A stretch of 34,717 bases of DNA from NCBI GenBank assembly GCA_964625175.1, contig CAZVAO010000009.1, positions 1 through 34,717 on the forward strand, in the 5' to 3' direction. Below are positions 33,407-34,717 of this stretch, piece by piece (position 1 is the stretch's first letter; every line of letters begins with the position of its first letter). Under the pieces are notes generated by a model. The model made no database searches and was not told the DNA's origin. It worked only from the letters and a program-made list of their open reading frames with translations. Source of the stretch: CAZVAO01 sp964625175 (GTDB taxonomy: Bacteria > Bacillota > UBA994 > PWPR01). A program made the position numbers and the translations under genes.

Positions 33407-34087
33407 GTGTTAGAAAAACTGCTTTGGTTAATTGTTGCTACTTATGGTTTTGTCCCTTCTTTTTGGGAACGGATTTTTTCAAAGAAAGTGATTAAGCATA
33501 CACCGAAATCGAATCAAATCGCTTTAACATTTGATGATGGACCCGACTTATATTACACAAAAGATTTGTTGCGGGTGCTCGCTGAAGAGCAAGTTTCAGC
33601 GACATTCTTTGTTGTGGCATCAAAGGCCGCTCAATACCCAGATATTATCAAACAAATCATATCCCAGGGGCATGAAATCGCCTTACATTCTTATAAGCAC
33701 ACGTGCCAGTGGTTCCTTTCACCCAAAGCGACTCAAAAAGATTTCGAAAAGAGTCTTGATATTCTCAAAGACCTCGGTGTTGTCCCTCATTTTTTCAGAC
33801 CGCCATGGGGGCTTTTTAACTTATTTACGCGCTACTATTCAAGCAAATTCAGGTTGAATTTAGTTTATTGGTCTACCCATGTCTATGATTGGAGCAAGTA
33901 TAATGATTCCCATAAAATGGTCAATGACCTGCGGCAAATTAAAGGTGGGGAAATCATTTTGCTTCATGACAGTAGTGCCGCTCCTATGAACACGATTAAT
34001 TCCATGAGCGAAATCATTAGTGACTTCAAAGACAGAGGTCTGCAGTTTGTGACCTTGAGAGAGTGTACTGATCTTTATGATGATTAA
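33407..34087 (+). CDS. NodB-type polysaccharide deacetylase
   Basis: A 226-residue carbohydrate esterase 4 protein. After a hydrophobic N-terminal helix (about 3-20, likely anchor or uncleaved signal), all NodB motifs are present: 'TFDDGP' (41-46, with Asp43 base and Asp44 metal ligand), His94 and His98 in 'HSYKHT', 'RPPWG' (131-135), and 'LHD' with His187. Such enzymes remove acetyl groups from peptidoglycan or other N-acetylglucosamine polymers outside the membrane. The start is GTG behind GAGGAGGGG. It overlaps the YkoP-like gene by 11 bases. Confidence 0.9.
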   Translation: MLEKLLWLIVATYGFVPSFWERIFSKKVIKHTPKSNQIALTFDDGPDLYYTKDLLRVLAEEQVSATFFVVASKAAQYPDIIKQIISQGHEIALHSYKHTCQWFLSPKATQKDFEKSLDILKDLGVVPHFFRPPWGLFNLFTRYYSSKFRLNLVYWSTHVYDWSKYNDSHKMVNDLRQIKGGEIILLHDSSAAPMNTINSMSEIISDFKDRGLQFVTLRECTDLYDD

Positions 34088-34604
34088 AAAAACATTGCGT
34101 CTATTTTTTGTGGTATTTGAAAGTGTTTTTGCTTTTTTCAACAATTGGCACCATATACCAGGTAGCAAAGATATTTTAGTGGTCTCCTTTCATACCTATA
34201 AAGGAGAAACACTCACTTTAGCCGATCACACGGTTATTCAGCAGGGTGATAGGGTCGGTGAAATTCATATTAACAATACCAAAGCGATTGATCTCGATAA
34301 TTCTTGGCAAGCACTAAGTAAGCTAATGGATCATGAGTTTAGCGCATTGAGTCAGGCATGTGCAAGTGACGTGACCTTTTGTGATGTCAAGGCTTATCAC
34401 AGTACGACGGTGCTGGGGGCTTTATTACTGCGCAAGGGCTGGCAGTTGTTCCCAGCTGTGCCGTCAATCAGAAACTGGATTATTGGATGGTGGGAGACAT
34501 CACTTAAGAACGCCTTCTCCGTAAATCAAAAGATGACTAAGGTCCGACTGGCACAGAAAGCATGGATCTCGGTTGCTAAACTAAACGCGAGATATAATCA
34601 TTGA
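34077..34604 (+). CDS. YkoP-like protein
   Basis: A 175-residue protein with no signal peptide or membrane segment beyond a short hydrophobic start (about 5-20). Its central 'G-D-x-V-G-E-I-H-I-N-N-x-K' stretch and its place overlapping a polysaccharide deacetylase gene suggest the YkoP family of Bacillota, which commonly sits beside such enzymes and has no known function. The family match is from memory and moderate. The start may be ATG 34077 or 34080 (ATGATG). The overlap implies coupled translation and a shared role in the envelope. Confidence 0.6.
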   Translation: MMIKKTLRLFFVVFESVFAFFNNWHHIPGSKDILVVSFHTYKGETLTLADHTVIQQGDRVGEIHINNTKAIDLDNSWQALSKLMDHEFSALSQACASDVTFCDVKAYHSTTVLGALLLRKGWQLFPAVPSIRNWIIGWWETSLKNAFSVNQKMTKVRLAQKAWISVAKLNARYNH

Positions 34605-34629
34605 CTTGATTATTAGGTCATTGTAGAAT
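34601..34629 (+). promoter_or_regulatory. Promoter of the tRNA-Arg gene
   Basis: TTGACT (34601-34606), 17-base spacer, TAGAAT (34624-34629), ending 11 bases before the tRNA. The -35 overlaps the stop codon of the YkoP-like gene. Confidence 0.7.
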
Positions 34630-34640
34630 GTATGAGACAT

Positions 34641-34716
34641 GCTCCCGTAGCTCAGGGGATAGAGCGTCGGTTTCCTAAACCGTGCGTCGGATGTTCGAAT
34701 CATCTCGGGAGCGCCA
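34641..34716 (+). tRNA. tRNA-Arg (anticodon CCU)
   Basis: A full cloverleaf: acceptor GCTCCCG/CGGGAGC, D arm GCTC/GAGC, anticodon stem TCGGT/ACCGT around loop TTCCTAA (anticodon CCT at 34674-34676), T arm GGATG/CATCT with TTCGAAT, discriminator G and an encoded CCA (34714-34716). It reads the AGG arginine codon. The outermost anticodon-stem pair (T34667-T34683) is a mismatch. The gene is one base from the window end. Confidence 0.95.
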
Positions 34717-34717
34717 T

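Noticed and set aside
33531..33857. A 108-residue frame inside the deacetylase gene
   Set aside because: Shadow of the NodB-type gene in another frame.

Overview
The window reads as chromosomal DNA of a Gram-positive, Bacillota (Clostridia-like) bacterium. The reasons are the gene set and order (a long-form hibernation factor next to secA and prfB, CsaB and TagA-type wall enzymes with a DUF5693 membrane protein, a DapF-type epimerase, and lipoproteins with Bacillota-style lipoboxes), strong GGAGG ribosome sites, and moderate GC by eye. All 28 recognised or inferred protein genes lie on the + strand, often overlapping by 1-14 bases, so the region is a series of co-directional operons. No gene-free stretch exceeds 300 bases. 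I see no insertion sequence, prophage, CRISPR array or integrase.

Left part (1-8.1 kb) is the least familiar. An acidic, repeat-bearing membrane or exported protein (cut by the window start) is followed by a 414-residue protein ending in two zinc ribbons. Next comes an overlapping ABC importer operon: binding lipoprotein, fused double permease, short ATPase, and a beta-propeller lipoprotein. Two more small zinc-ribbon proteins follow. A perfect 14-bp hairpin terminator closes this block.

8.1-12.3 kb is an overlapping three-gene operon: a bacterial XPB-type helicase, a partner protein that carries a domain visibly similar to the helicase N-terminus, and DapF. The pairing looks like a bacterial counterpart of the XPB-p52 arrangement of eukaryotic TFIIH, and is the most interesting item here. 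12.3-17.7 kb holds single metabolic or hypothetical genes: FMN-binding split-barrel protein, HEAT-like protein, membrane protein, M42 aminopeptidase, GNAT acetyltransferase, and the 5-oxoprolinase subunits PxpB and PxpC without PxpA.

17.6-24.8 kb carries comFC, a FlgN-like coiled-coil gene, hpf, a nucleotidyltransferase-like gene, secA and prfB (the latter with the classical +1 frameshift). This is the skeleton of the Bacillus comF-flagellar-yvyD-secA-prfB block with the flagellar filament genes absent. 24.8-29.4 kb is an envelope module (DUF2993-like protein, DUF5693 membrane protein, CsaB, TagA/WecG). 29.5-31.2 kb is a split transketolase, followed by a double-PspC protein. The right end holds AroM, a HAD phosphatase, a NodB-type deacetylase behind a Fur-box-like palindrome, a YkoP-like gene, and tRNA-Arg(CCU) with its own promoter.

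All identifications are from reading the sequence and remembered family motifs; no search was run.
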